Shown here: in pieces, positions 36,345 to 46,917 of the stretch
Layout: each line of letters opens with the position of its first letter
Numbering within the stretch: position 1 is the first letter of the stretch
Source of the DNA: Vibrio neptunius
GTDB lineage: Bacteria > Pseudomonadota > Gammaproteobacteria > Enterobacterales > Vibrionaceae
Direction of reading: 5' to 3'
DNA length: 64,000 nt
NCBI GenBank assembly: GCA_019339365.1
Contig: CP079859.1
Location: forward strand, 1,364,001-1,428,000
The notes under the pieces: model-generated
Told to the model about the DNA's origin: nothing
Databases searched by the model: none
Seen by the model: only the letters and a program-made list of their open reading frames with translations
Program-made: the position numbers and the translations under genes

Positions 36345-37737
36345 ATTTTCACTTCTTCCTTGTGCTGAGTTGTTGAAGAAGGTTGGTCTTCTGCTGGCGC
36401 TTCAAAGACAAGATGGTCAAGGACACAAGCCATTTTTTCGCATGTTTCTTCCCATTCTCTTGCCGGTGTGGACAGGCTGATGACACCGGCTCCGGCCTGC
36501 AGCATGGAGACAGAGTGACGTTTATAGGCGGCACGCAATACCAATGCGGCATCAAAGAAACCGTCTTGATCGGCAATCAAGACACTGCCACTGTATAAAC
36601 CGCGTGAAGTGGGTTCAAAGCGTGCGATGGCGTCAATGGCTTCTCGTTTTGGGATCCCCGATGCGGTGATCGCTGGAAACAAGACTTTAAATGCATGCCA
36701 TGCAGATTTTCCTTGTGTCAGCTGTCCTGTCACTCGTGAAGCAAGGTGCTGAACGGTACCTCGTTCAGAGACATCCATAAATTCAGCCACGTTAACGGTA
36801 CTTCGGTCGCAAACTTGTTCAAGTTCTTCTACGGCCAGTTTGACTGATGTCGCGTGTTCTGCAATTTCTTTTGGATCGGTTGTTAGCTCTCGTTTCAGTC
36901 TTTGGGCTTCTTCGGGATCGGCAGGGAGGAAGCGAGTACCTGCCAAAGGTTGCGTGCTTAGATGGCCTAGATGGTCGACCTCCAGTACGGTTTCAGGCGA
37001 AAATCCAAAGGCTTCCAGATCGCCTAGTTTGAGCATGAAAGAACGGGCTGGCGTGTTATTGCGACGTCCAGATACAAAACTGCGACGGATATCGATCGCA
37101 GCAGGCAAAGTAGCTGAGCGCGATAAAATGACTTTTTGTAATCGTCCGCAACGATTTCTCGCACCGCTGAAGCAACGATAGTTTGATAGTCATGTTGAAT
37201 TTTATGATGGTCTAGGATGTCGGCTTGTGTCAGCGGTGCCATCGGTTCCGGCTGAACTAACGATGATGCTCGGGCTATCGCCTGATGAATCTCTGGCAAT
37301 ACCGAGTCGTCGGTTGTGCGAACAGCGAGTTGATGGTTTGAAATTCGAATATCATGCTGAGCCACAAAGAGTTCTAGCAGAGTGCGATTTGTTTCTTTCT
37401 GTGCCAAATGATGGGCGAAGTGGCTGAACTCAAAATCGACTCGGCCAAATACACGCCATCCCTCCCAAGGTAAAGTTTGGGTAGCTTGGTAGATGGTGTC
37501 ACAGATCAGATCGTGTTCAGGCTGATGCACGTGACCAGAAAAGTCAGTGATTTTGCCTTGTGTATCGACGGTCAGTTCGGCCAGCTTATTGATACCGATT
37601 GACCACTCTTGGTTGTGTTCATACACCACATAATCATCGCAAAATTCAGCCATGCTGAGCTCGGTCGCTATGGCTAGAGGGTCACATTGGTGTGGGATGA
37701 TGTGGTTGTGGTACTGAGTAATAGATGGTTTAGCCAT
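36341..37737 (-). pseudogene. irp9: Salicylate synthase (YbtS/Irp9-like), frameshifted
   Basis: Converts chorismate to salicylate, the starter of the siderophore. ATG 37737 is preferred (MAKPSITQYH...); upstream in-frame ATGs lie inside irp4. The first frame runs to YKKSFYRAQL and then drifts; the rest lies in another frame from about 37130 down to 36341. Adding one A to the five-A run (plus-strand T5 at 37133-37137) gives YKKVILSRSATLPAAIDIRR, the conserved chorismate-enzyme motif. Downstream signatures are intact: SGRRNNTPARSFMLKL, STQPLAGTR and a C-terminal active-site region with SGIPKREA. Corrected length is about 465 residues, close to Irp9 (434). Probably a sequence error rather than a dead gene. 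Confidence 0.85.
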
Positions 37738-38566
37738 ATTGAGGTTCTCCAAATTCGATATGAGATGCATGTGGGGCATCATGAGCGTGATTAATCACGC
37801 TCTGAATAAACTGTGTTGGTTGAGCGGTAATGTAAAAATGATCTCCTGAAAGGCCTGATACCGAAGTCATTTCTGGGCAAGAATGCCAATCTTGCCAAGC
37901 GATCACTTCGCTAGACCATGCCTCAGGGTCTTGCTCTCCGAACATTAAAGTGCAGGGAGTATGTGCCAGTTTTGGCGCGGCCCCCTGAGTCGTTAGATAG
38001 TTTTCTGTGGCTGAAAAATCAGCCCTGAGCATAGGTAAAAAGAGTGCCAGCAGTTCAGGATGCTGCTTAAGAACCGGACTGCCACTGCCAATTTCTATTA
38101 ATTGTTCGACAAAGTCTTGGTCGTTAAGGTGGCTGAGCTTACGTCGGCTTTCTAGATGTGGCGCATGGCAGCCCGATAAAACTAGCTGTGAAACTGGTGT
38201 TGACGAGCCGTAGTAGTCTTCGAAATGTTTGCACACCTCAAAGGCCACCTGTGCCCCCATACTGTGTCCACAAAGGCGCAAACGTGGCACTTGGTTTGGT
38301 GGCGAAGAAGCCATGCGTACCATGAGTGCATCAAACACATCACAGGCGATCGCACCGATGCTAGAAAGCGCACGCTCCCTCATTCGTTGATCACGGCCGG
38401 GGTAGGTGGCAAGAAGAACTTGCGTATTGTTAGGTAGGTCGTTTTCCTTCAGAGAAGCCCAACTAGTGAAGGCGCTGTGACTGCCGCCAGCAAACGGGCA
38501 GATCACCCACAGTTCATCAACCACCTTTCCTCGCTGACATAACACCTTGAAAGTAGCTGTGGTCAT
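37730..38566 (-). CDS. irp4: Type II thioesterase (YbtT/Irp4-like)
   Basis: 278 residues from ATG 38566, which has GGGAGG seven bases upstream; in-frame extension to 38656 lies inside irp3. Alpha/beta-hydrolase of the grsT family: CPFAGGS near the start, nucleophile motif GHSMG and catalytic His in SGDHFYI. It removes misloaded groups from carrier domains. It overlaps both neighbours, indicating tight translational coupling. Confidence 0.9.
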   Translation of the reverse strand: MTTATFKVLCQRGKVVDELWVICPFAGGSHSAFTSWASLKENDLPNNTQVLLATYPGRDQRMRERALSSIGAIACDVFDALMVRMASSPPNQVPRLRLCGHSMGAQVAFEVCKHFEDYYGSSTPVSQLVLSGCHAPHLESRRKLSHLNDQDFVEQLIEIGSGSPVLKQHPELLALFLPMLRADFSATENYLTTQGAAPKLAHTPCTLMFGEQDPEAWSSEVIAWQDWHSCPEMTSVSGLSGDHFYITAQPTQFIQSVINHAHDAPHASHIEFGEPQYG

Positions 38567-39648
38567 GCTGCACCTCCCAATGGAAAGTGAACCATATCGG
38601 CGGGTTTGAGAGCGCATTCTTTTGCTGGCCCACATAGGGTTAAGATCTCTTCCCATAGACGAGCGACATTTCGCTGATGAGCAACACCCAGAGGGGCGAT
38701 ATCCTGCTCGCCGTCAATGTGACGAGCGAACATACTCAGTGTGTTGGCGACGCCTTTTGGCCCTAGGGTTTCAAATGTATCGAGTCGTGAAGCGTTCTCT
38801 TGGTAGAGCACCTGAGTGACGGGAGCTTGAAGGTAGTCGCCCTCAGGAGTGCCTGCACGCTGATACAGACTGAGATGATCGCTTTGGTGATTGTCGGCAT
38901 GCAACACGGGTGTCCAGGTGATCGGGCCGTAGCTGTCTGTCAATGAAAGGTAACCATTATCCCAACCAAGCATCATTCGGTGCATTGCCAGACTATGCAT
39001 ATCAGGGTCACTGGGGTCGAGATAGTTTTGCAACTGCAATAAATAATGACCGGATTGTGAACGCAGATTGATTACATCAAACTGAGGCTGCTTGTTCAGT
39101 AATTCAGGCGTTAACGGCTCGGCTTGTGATCCAAAACTTTGCAGCAGCCAATCCAGTGTTGAGTACAAAAGTTGTCTGCTGGTGGTGATGTTACCGTAGC
39201 TTGGTTTTTGGCCTGTGCGTTGTACGATATGATTGGTGCTGGTTAGCCAAGCTTGTCCTGCGTCCGAGGCGGCATAGAAAGCGTTAACACAGTAATGGGC
39301 TTGATGCTGCGCAGCCTGACGTTGATGGCGTGTCATTTCATTGATCGACACTGGGTGTTCTTGGATGACATGTATTCCTCGTTCTAGCAACTCTTCGACG
39401 ATAAGGTTGCCAGTGCCTCCTATAACAGAGGCTCGCACAACGACGCAGGCGATATCGATGTCTTGCGGCAAATCAGATACGTTCGTATACAAAGGCACGC
39501 CAAATGCTTTTGCAAGGTTCTTTGAACGTGGGCTGCCTGTTGAAAGCAGGCCAGCCAGTTGCAAATGTTCGGGTGGCTCAATAAACGCATTGAGGTAAAG
39601 CTCCCCAAATTTGGCACCAACAATGATGATTTTTTTTGTTTTATTCAT
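38563..39648 (-). CDS. irp3: Thiazolinyl imide reductase (YbtU/Irp3-like)
   Basis: 361 residues. An N-terminal Rossmann-like segment (KIIIVGAKFGELYLNAF) and a Gfo/Idh/MocA-like substrate domain fit the YbtU/PchG family, which reduces one thiazoline ring to a thiazolidine with NADPH while the chain is bound to the assembly line. The ATG overlaps the irp1 stop. Confidence 0.9.
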   Translation of the reverse strand: MNKTKKIIIVGAKFGELYLNAFIEPPEHLQLAGLLSTGSPRSKNLAKAFGVPLYTNVSDLPQDIDIACVVVRASVIGGTGNLIVEELLERGIHVIQEHPVSINEMTRHQRQAAQHQAHYCVNAFYAASDAGQAWLTSTNHIVQRTGQKPSYGNITTSRQLLYSTLDWLLQSFGSQAEPLTPELLNKQPQFDVINLRSQSGHYLLQLQNYLDPSDPDMHSLAMHRMMLGWDNGYLSLTDSYGPITWTPVLHADNHQSDHLSLYQRAGTPEGDYLQAPVTQVLYQENASRLDTFETLGPKGVANTLSMFARHIDGEQDIAPLGVAHQRNVARLWEEILTLCGPAKECALKPADMVHFPLGGAA

Positions 39649-40651
39649 TTTCTAGGATTTCCATTGTGGAAGATTGCGAACCCTGAGTGCGCTTCAGAGT
39701 TCGATCAAGCAAAGATACGAGCGTGTTAGCCAATTCGCTGACGTTGGGCTCTTGCAGTAAGGTATAGTGATCGCCATCCAATTCATGTACGGTCAGATCA
39801 CACACATCACCCCAACCATGATGTGGGCTTTGAGCAATGATGGGATCTTGGTAACTCATAAAATCGAGATGGTTATTCCGACCAGCTGCAATAAGTGCTG
39901 TGTTCACAGAGGTGAGCTCAGGTACGGTATATGACAACATGGCGGCCAGATTTCGGCGATACACATCAAGTAAGTGCTGTACGCTATCCTTGGTCACATC
40001 TTCGATTGCTGCGATATGCCCAAACGCTGATGAAAGGTGACCACAGAGTGAATCGTCAGTGCTCAGATCGGGCTCCTCTACCTGCATAAGCTGCGGGAAG
40101 CGGCCAATCACATCAGCATAAAAATGGCGGCGCACTTCTTGAGCAGACATGGTTTCTTTTTGAGGTATTGGTCTGTAACTGTCGATTAAGATGCAAGCGT
40201 CAACCTTCTGCTTGCTCTCGACCAACTGGTGGGCCATCTCATAAGCAACGATGCCACCAAATGACCAGCCCGCTAGACGATAGGGACCGTGTGGTTGAAT
40301 TCTTTTTATTTGATTCAGATAGTGCTGTGCTAGCTGTGTTACGTCGAACTCATTTTGCTTGAACCCCGTGTCTGGGTAAGCCAATCCATACAAGGAAACA
40401 TGATCTAATTGCTGGGCTAGAGGTTGATAGCTGAGTAAGTGCCCACCAATCGGATGCACGATAAACAGAGGCGGTTTGGCTTCTTTGGTCGGGTTAAGAA
40501 GTACAGGCTCGGAGCTCTCGTATGTTGTCCGACGATCGATCAGTGATGCCAACCGTTCGATAGTATCATGAGACTGAAGGTGACCTGCGGTAAGCTGGCT
40601 ACCGAGCTGTGAGTTGATTCGACTGATTACCCTAACGGCAGCGAGTGAATT
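39641..40651 (-). pseudogene. irp1: Irp1 C-terminus: end of PCP plus thioesterase domain (frame 4 of a broken gene)
   Basis: An open frame starting just after a frame break at a plus-strand C5 run (40652-40656). Adding one G on the coding strand makes the carrier motif FFDFGGNSLAAV continue into this frame. It then runs through the thioesterase: nucleophile in AGWSFGG and His in ELDGDHYTLL, ending LENE. An internal ATG (40552) could start a free thioesterase of 303 residues, but the carrier-domain end upstream shows it belongs to Irp1. It releases the finished siderophore. The stop overlaps irp3. Confidence 0.85.
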
Positions 40652-43600
40652 CCCCCAAAGTCGAAGAAGCTTTGATTGGCTGGAATGGCAGCTTGCTGCA
40701 GGCAGTCACGCCATATCTGAGCAATCTGCTCTTCTGTCTCTGTCATTGGAGGTCGTGAATTTGCGTTGATCTCAACCACCGGAGTTGGCAGAGCCTTTCG
40801 ATCTACTTTTCCATTAGATGTCAGAGGAATAGTGTCAAGCGAGACTATCTGAACTGGGCACATATAAGTAGGCAGATTGTTTCTTGCGTGATCGAGTAAA
40901 TGTGTTGCGTCTTGAGGTTCTGGCTGTGTGCAGACCGTATAGGCAACCAATCTTGTTCCTACACCTTCGATCGCGATAGGCTGAACGATGATGTTTTGTA
41001 GCCGTTCTTTCAAACCCGCGTTCGGACACAGACGAAGCGTGCTCTCTACCTCTCCGAGCTCAATTCGATAGCCGTTGATTTTGACCTGATGATCGTTACG
41101 GCCCAAGAATTCTATGTTGCCATCGTCTTGATAGCGACCCAGATCACCCGTTTTATACAATCTCTGGCCGGATTCTGGATGAGTGATGAACGCGGCTTGT
41201 GTTTTCGACTCATCCTGCCAATAACCAAGTGATAAACCCGAACCACCGATATAAAGTTCACCAGAAACCCAGTTTGGGCATGGTTGAAGTTGGCTGTCTA
41301 GAACGAAAAAGGCTTGGTTCGTAAGCGCCTTACCATAAGGGATACTTTTGCGTTCAGCATGACTCCCTTCAATGGGGTAAGCAATGGACCAAATGGCGGC
41401 TTCTGTTGCACCGCCCAGACTGAGTAATTTGGTGTTGGGAGCAATGACCTTCAGCTGTTCAGGGAGAGATACAGGAATCCAGTCGCCGCTCATCATTATA
41501 TGACGCAACGACGGAAGCACTGAGGAGCGTGATGTCAGTCCATCAGCCAAAAGTTGAGCAAACGCTGGAACACTATTCCAGATGGTGATCTGTGCTTTAA
41601 TGGCGAGTTCGATCAGGGCATCAGGGTCTTTGGCTGGCGATGATTCAGGTATTACCAGACAAGCCCCGCAGTGTAAGGTTGAAAACACATCAAATACAGA
41701 CAGGTCAAAATTGAGCGAAGAGATGGCCAGTACTCTGTCTTCGCAATCGAGAGAAAGGCGGCTTTCTACATCCAAAAGCGTATTGACGACAGCTTGATGA
41801 TCCATCATCACGCCTTTGGGCTGCCCGGTAGAACCCGAGGTGAAGATCACATAGGCTAGATCCGATGGCCCCACCATCTTAGGTTGGAACTCGTTGTGCT
41901 GCGTGTGGCTGACTGATGGAGTAAGGACACGATAAGTGTCCAAAGCGATTTTTAATCCCTTTTCAGCAACAACGGTTGTGACTTGACCCTGCTCAAGTAA
42001 TGCATGAATCCTTGCTTCAGGGTAGGCGGCATCAATAGGTAAGTATGCTTTACCTGCCATTAAGATACCTATTACTGCCACCACCTGTTGCCAACTTTTG
42101 TTCATGACGACGGCAACTAAAGGAGCATCATCGTCGTTGGCTGCAATCGAGGAAGCCAACCCAAGGGCCGCGTTCCAGATCTCCCGATAAGTCAGGAACG
42201 TTTCCCCTTGTTGAATCGCGATTCTTTCTGGGTATGCCTCATAGCCTTGTTTGATCATTTCCAGTAAGGATTGAGGTTTTGAAGCGCTTGGCTGTTCGGT
42301 GAGGCTAGCTTTAGAACTGTTTGACTGATGTCCCCATTGCGACTCAGATAGACTGACACAAAGGGGTTTATGCCAGTCACTGGTCGTCAGTGATTCTACA
42401 GCCTTGGTATAGGCATGGAACATAGCGTCGAAAACCCCCGGTTTGAGGTGGTCTTGCTGCACGGTCCATTTGATGTCTATGCCGCCGCATACAGAGGAAA
42501 TGAGCATCGCGTCTAGGTAAACGTGCGGTGTTTGTGCCCCAAAATCACGCAGTGTACCCAACGTAAGAGAGCTTTGCTGGCCAACAGACACGGTATCGTT
42601 AAACACAACGGGCATACCTGCGCTGAAGTTACGATTGAGCCTGTTCTTTTCGGTCAAAACGTCCTGTCCGTCAAATTCTGCATGGGCGAGGTCGTCTGAC
42701 ATTTGCTGTTGAACTTGCTGTATAAGAGCAAGCAAAGTGGGTTCTTTACTGATGTCTACTTCCAACATGGATGTCGTCGACAGGTTCCCCACTACATTGG
42801 CTATATCAGGTTCGCTTGCTGGTCTATTACTGTGCAGTACATTGAGCGAAAAGTGGTGTGTATCACTCCAACGTCGTAAAACGAGACAGAAAGTCGCCAG
42901 CATTGCCATAGAAGGTAAAACATTGTGACCAAGTGACTGACGTTGAAGCTGGTTCCAGTCCTTTTCAGACACGCGGTGTGTCAGCACGCATTGGTTCATA
43001 CTCTCTGCTCTTGAATCCGCTAAGGGAAGTGCAGGAGCATCCGGTAGAGTCGGCAAGCGCTCTATCCAGTATTGTCGAGAGGCGTGTTGCGAACCATTGG
43101 CATGTCGTTCTGCTTTCTGCTCCAGATACTGAGCAATCGTCATTGAAGGTTTATTCAGAGTCGCTGAAGGGTCGTTGTATAACTGTTGCCACTGCTGGAA
43201 TAGCAGGTTAAGGCTTGTCCCATCGGCTACGACTAAATCAATCACCAGGTGAAGTAGGTGAGTGTCTTCATTTGTTTTGATAATAGTGAGGTTGAATAGA
43301 GGCCAGCGATCAGTCGGTATACCTTGTGCTGCAATATGCTCTCGTGCTTCGGTCAAATATTGTGCTTTGTCCGATTCTGCATATTGTGTTAGGTCAACAT
43401 AATCAGGCTCATAATGGGGTACTTCTTGAAGAATGCAATAATGCCCTTCACGAATCTCTCCACGCAACTGATCATGGTGATGCACCATTGTATTCCAGCC
43501 GTCGACAAGCCTTGCGCGATTCAGATCTTTAATTTCTAGCTCAGCGTAAAAGTGTGCAATGCCCTGACCTAAAGAGAATAGGCTGCTCTCGCCCAGCCAA

Positions 43601-46600
43601 TAGGCGTTTTGCAACGGAGTCAATGGGTAGTCCCGATTAGCTTTCTGTGCATTGACCGTTGCTTCAGCATCCGGCTTGAATAAATGCTTACAGAATTGAG
43701 CGAAGACTGGCTGCTCAAAGATATGTTGCAGAGTCACTGCTTTAAATCCTGCTTGCTGCAGTTGAACGATCAGCTTAGTCGCCATCAAACTGTCTCCACC
43801 ACACTGGAAAAAGTCTGTCTCCGAAGTGATGTCTTGGCTAAGGAGAGCCTGCCAGATTTGCTGAACTTCATGTTCTTCTGAGCTGATTTCTAGCTCTTCA
43901 TTACCCGCTTGTTGATCCAAGGTGCCGTTCAGCACTTGAACGAATTGTTCAAGTTTCGAATGTTCAAATATCTGCTGTAAGCTAGCGTGAGCGATCTCCT
44001 GTTTGTTGACTTCCACAATCATCTTAGTGGCCATTAAACTGTCGCCTCCGCACAGGAAGAAGTCTGTCTGCGGGGTCACTGACTGTCCGAGTAATAATGT
44101 CCAGATTTCAGCGATACGCGACATGAGTGCATCTTGGGTTGGTACGCTCTGAGACTCTACAATCACTTCTTGTGCTTTGTTTTTGTCTTTGGGTGAGTAA
44201 GCACAAGGTAATGCCTCCGGCGAGTCGTTCTGTGTGGCTCTTGCCAAGAATAAATGTTGGCGTAACACGGATTGCTCAGAATCTGGGAAACGTCGCTCAG
44301 TCACCAAGCCCTGCTCGCCAAGTACTTGTTGCCAGTCATAGGCGCTGAGCATAGCGCTACCAGTATGTTGGCGGAAATCGCTAAAGGCGTTGATCCCTTC
44401 GATAAAGCCAACCGTGGCCAGTTGCATCGGGCTGTATTGATCAGTGGCTTCGATCAGCAGCATATGCCCATTGGTGGCGAGTGCGCCTTTAAGCTGTTTA
44501 AGCGTGGCAGGAAGGTCGGCTGCGTCATGAAGGACGTTGACTGCAATAATGACGTCATAGCCGCCTGTTACTCGCATTTCGGGTTCGAGAGCGAGGTTGA
44601 TGTCTAACCATCCGAAATCAACTTGGTTGTACTGTGCTAAAGACTGCTTGGCTTCGTTCAAAAACGCTTGCGACACATCAGTGAAACGATAGTGCTCAAT
44701 GTATCGAGCGGCTTGGCCAAGAACTGCAGTGGACGTTGCCGCCGTTCCTGCACCCACTTCTAGGATTTTTAGTGGTGTTCCCTTTTTCTCTCCCAGCGCT
44801 GAGATCAGATTGGCTGCGCTTTGGTTGAGTATCTTTAGAGAAGGATTCGTTCTGTATAGCGCATCAGTGATCTGGTTGTCTTTGAATAAGATCTCCAGTG
44901 CGGATTTTTGGTCATTCAATAATTCTGGGTGTGCTTGTAGTGATTCGTCTAGATATTGAGATAGACGCTGACACCATTCGCTCTGTGGTAATTCACAGTC
45001 TGGCGCAGTGGGCTCATGTCCTTGCCATTGATAGAGGCCATTGTTGAAGTGAAGTAAGCCTTCTCTTACAAGTTGATCCAGCCATAGTTGGACTAATTTG
45101 TGATGCTTTGGTGCGGTGCGCAGTACTTGTATGATCTGAGAGTAACTGAACCGTTGGTCACGTTGGTGAAAGAGCTGATGTCGACGTAAGGTCGTTAACA
45201 GCCCGGTCAGTGCTTTATGCTCTATGTATGACCAAGCATTCGTCACTTCACTTTCTATTGCAGAGCTAATCTCAGGGAGTGTTGTTTTGTATGGTGTTGG
45301 CGCTGATTTCGATACTAGGGTTGTGCGTTCGAATTCTCTTGGTGCCTCTGCCATTTGACATAGCCACTGACCGTATTGGGTGAACATGTCATCTAGTACA
45401 TCCGGTGCGATCACGCCATTCATGCAGTACCAGTGATATTTCAGCTCGCCATCAACCTCCATGATTTGGTGGTCTAGCCAGACTTGTGGCGTTTGACTGA
45501 GTACATAAACGGGATCGCCGAGCAAGTGTGTCATTGCTTTTTCAATGTCCATACCGTCCATCGACATGCCTAGCATGCTGGTAAACACGACGGGTGTCAT
45601 GGGGAGTGATGCTTCCTGTTCCGTCACCTGCTGCTCGGCTTTGCGGTATTTTGCTAGCTCTCGCATCACTTCAACACCATTGACTTGACTATGACTTAGA
45701 CGGGTCCAAAGCGTTTCCTGAGTACGAGACAATTGTTCTTTCAGGTTCAGATCTTGAGACCAATCAAAATCCATCAAAAGAACGGATGTGAAATCACCAA
45801 TTAGATCTTGCACGTTCTGATCAAATGGTTGTCTGTTGAAGAAGGTCATATTCAGCGTAAAAGCACGGGATTCTGACCACTTAGCAAGTATGCGAGAGAA
45901 TAACGTCAGCAAGCCTGCCGATGGCGTAATGCCAGCTTGTTGCCAGTGTGATTTCAGGTTCGACCACTGGGATTTTGGTAAACTGCCTTTCCGAGTAACA
46001 AATTCGGGCTTGTACGAATTAGCCACATTACCCAGTGGTAGTTGAGGTGCTTTGGGGATTGATGGCAACAGATCCAGCCAATAGTTCCAAGAAGTTTGCC
46101 AATCTGGTTGGTTCTTTAACGCCTGTTCATGGACCACATAGTCGCGGAATGAAAGTGATAGCGGTGGCAGATGTTCGCCGTGGTAAGCACGACCTAGATC
46201 ATCCATCATGATCTTAAAACTCTGAACATCAAACTGAAGCAAATCAAGATTCATATGAAGTCGGTATTGGTGCTCAGAGAGGCTGCTGATACGTACATCA
46301 AATAAAGGCCACTGAGTGGCTGGACGGACTTGCTGACTCATTGTCTGACGCGTTTCTGCCAGTGCCTGTGTTTTGGCGTTGTTATCTAAACGGGATAGGT
46401 CCTGAGTCGAAAACGTGTAATTTGGAACCTCTTCTAAGATAACTTGCTCACCAGTGGGTAAGACGGACATTCTCAACATGTCATGACGCTGTATCAGTGC
46501 ATTCCATGCCGCTTCTAGCCGCTGAATATCAAACTGAGAGTGTGATAGGTCCCATTCAAACACGACGTTACATGCTATGCCTCCGTAAGGCACCCAAGAT

Positions 46601-46917
46601 TCACGCCCTACCCAATAGGCGTGCTGAATCGGTGTCAGTGGGAATGGCAGATGTCGCTGATCCGGTTGGATAACAAAAGGCAGGGACGGCTGAGGCTCTG
46701 CATGATGGCTTTTACTATCGATTAATGCTTCAAGCCCATGAATGGTCATTGCTTGATACGCTTCTTCAGCGGTGAGTTTAACGTTAAATTGCTTTTGTAT
46801 CGCAGCGTTGAGTTCAAGGAATTGCAACGAGTCCAGACCTAGCTGCATGAGGTCTTGTTGAGGCTCTAGTAGGTCATTTTCAGCCAAGCCTAGCTGGTAT
46901 CGAATACGATCCTCCAA
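40627..46917 (-). CDS. irp1: Irp1 central part: ACP-Cy-MT-PCP-PCP-Cy-A-PCP (frame 3)
   Basis: 2,096 residues. The only start codon near the 5' end is TTG, and the upstream frame runs into it, so this is the continuation of the AT-KR part after a one-base shift near 46890-46945. Domains: ACP (Ser30 in LGLDSL), cyclisation domain (DLLQFDVQS near 225), methyltransferase (ILEVGAGTAATS near 715), two carrier domains in a row (both CGGDSLMATK; near 956 and 1041), a second cyclisation domain (DLVVADGTS near 1229), and an adenylation domain (TSGSTGQPKG near 1692; YKTGDLGRY) with a cysteine-like pocket (FDLS, WNSVPA, SGDW). A third carrier domain follows, cut by the next frame break (FFDFGGIHS). HMWP1 lacks the second Cy and the A domain. 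Confidence 0.9.
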   Translation of the reverse strand: MEDRIRYQLGLAENDLLEPQQDLMQLGLDSLQFLELNAAIQKQFNVKLTAEEAYQAMTIHGLEALIDSKSHHAEPQPSLPFVIQPDQRHLPFPLTPIQHAYWVGRESWVPYGGIACNVVFEWDLSHSQFDIQRLEAAWNALIQRHDMLRMSVLPTGEQVILEEVPNYTFSTQDLSRLDNNAKTQALAETRQTMSQQVRPATQWPLFDVRISSLSEHQYRLHMNLDLLQFDVQSFKIMMDDLGRAYHGEHLPPLSLSFRDYVVHEQALKNQPDWQTSWNYWLDLLPSIPKAPQLPLGNVANSYKPEFVTRKGSLPKSQWSNLKSHWQQAGITPSAGLLTLFSRILAKWSESRAFTLNMTFFNRQPFDQNVQDLIGDFTSVLLMDFDWSQDLNLKEQLSRTQETLWTRLSHSQVNGVEVMRELAKYRKAEQQVTEQEASLPMTPVVFTSMLGMSMDGMDIEKAMTHLLGDPVYVLSQTPQVWLDHQIMEVDGELKYHWYCMNGVIAPDVLDDMFTQYGQWLCQMAEAPREFERTTLVSKSAPTPYKTTLPEISSAIESEVTNAWSYIEHKALTGLLTTLRRHQLFHQRDQRFSYSQIIQVLRTAPKHHKLVQLWLDQLVREGLLHFNNGLYQWQGHEPTAPDCELPQSEWCQRLSQYLDESLQAHPELLNDQKSALEILFKDNQITDALYRTNPSLKILNQSAANLISALGEKKGTPLKILEVGAGTAATSTAVLGQAARYIEHYRFTDVSQAFLNEAKQSLAQYNQVDFGWLDINLALEPEMRVTGGYDVIIAVNVLHDAADLPATLKQLKGALATNGHMLLIEATDQYSPMQLATVGFIEGINAFSDFRQHTGSAMLSAYDWQQVLGEQGLVTERRFPDSEQSVLRQHLFLARATQNDSPEALPCAYSPKDKNKAQEVIVESQSVPTQDALMSRIAEIWTLLLGQSVTPQTDFFLCGGDSLMATKMIVEVNKQEIAHASLQQIFEHSKLEQFVQVLNGTLDQQAGNEELEISSEEHEVQQIWQALLSQDITSETDFFQCGGDSLMATKLIVQLQQAGFKAVTLQHIFEQPVFAQFCKHLFKPDAEATVNAQKANRDYPLTPLQNAYWLGESSLFSLGQGIAHFYAELEIKDLNRARLVDGWNTMVHHHDQLRGEIREGHYCILQEVPHYEPDYVDLTQYAESDKAQYLTEAREHIAAQGIPTDRWPLFNLTIIKTNEDTHLLHLVIDLVVADGTSLNLLFQQWQQLYNDPSATLNKPSMTIAQYLEQKAERHANGSQHASRQYWIERLPTLPDAPALPLADSRAESMNQCVLTHRVSEKDWNQLQRQSLGHNVLPSMAMLATFCLVLRRWSDTHHFSLNVLHSNRPASEPDIANVVGNLSTTSMLEVDISKEPTLLALIQQVQQQMSDDLAHAEFDGQDVLTEKNRLNRNFSAGMPVVFNDTVSVGQQSSLTLGTLRDFGAQTPHVYLDAMLISSVCGGIDIKWTVQQDHLKPGVFDAMFHAYTKAVESLTTSDWHKPLCVSLSESQWGHQSNSSKASLTEQPSASKPQSLLEMIKQGYEAYPERIAIQQGETFLTYREIWNAALGLASSIAANDDDAPLVAVVMNKSWQQVVAVIGILMAGKAYLPIDAAYPEARIHALLEQGQVTTVVAEKGLKIALDTYRVLTPSVSHTQHNEFQPKMVGPSDLAYVIFTSGSTGQPKGVMMDHQAVVNTLLDVESRLSLDCEDRVLAISSLNFDLSVFDVFSTLHCGACLVIPESSPAKDPDALIELAIKAQITIWNSVPAFAQLLADGLTSRSSVLPSLRHIMMSGDWIPVSLPEQLKVIAPNTKLLSLGGATEAAIWSIAYPIEGSHAERKSIPYGKALTNQAFFVLDSQLQPCPNWVSGELYIGGSGLSLGYWQDESKTQAAFITHPESGQRLYKTGDLGRYQDDGNIEFLGRNDHQVKINGYRIELGEVESTLRLCPNAGLKERLQNIIVQPIAIEGVGTRLVAYTVCTQPEPQDATHLLDHARNNLPTYMCPVQIVSLDTIPLTSNGKVDRKALPTPVVEINANSRPPMTETEEQIAQIWRDCLQQAAIPANQSFFDFGGIHSLPLG

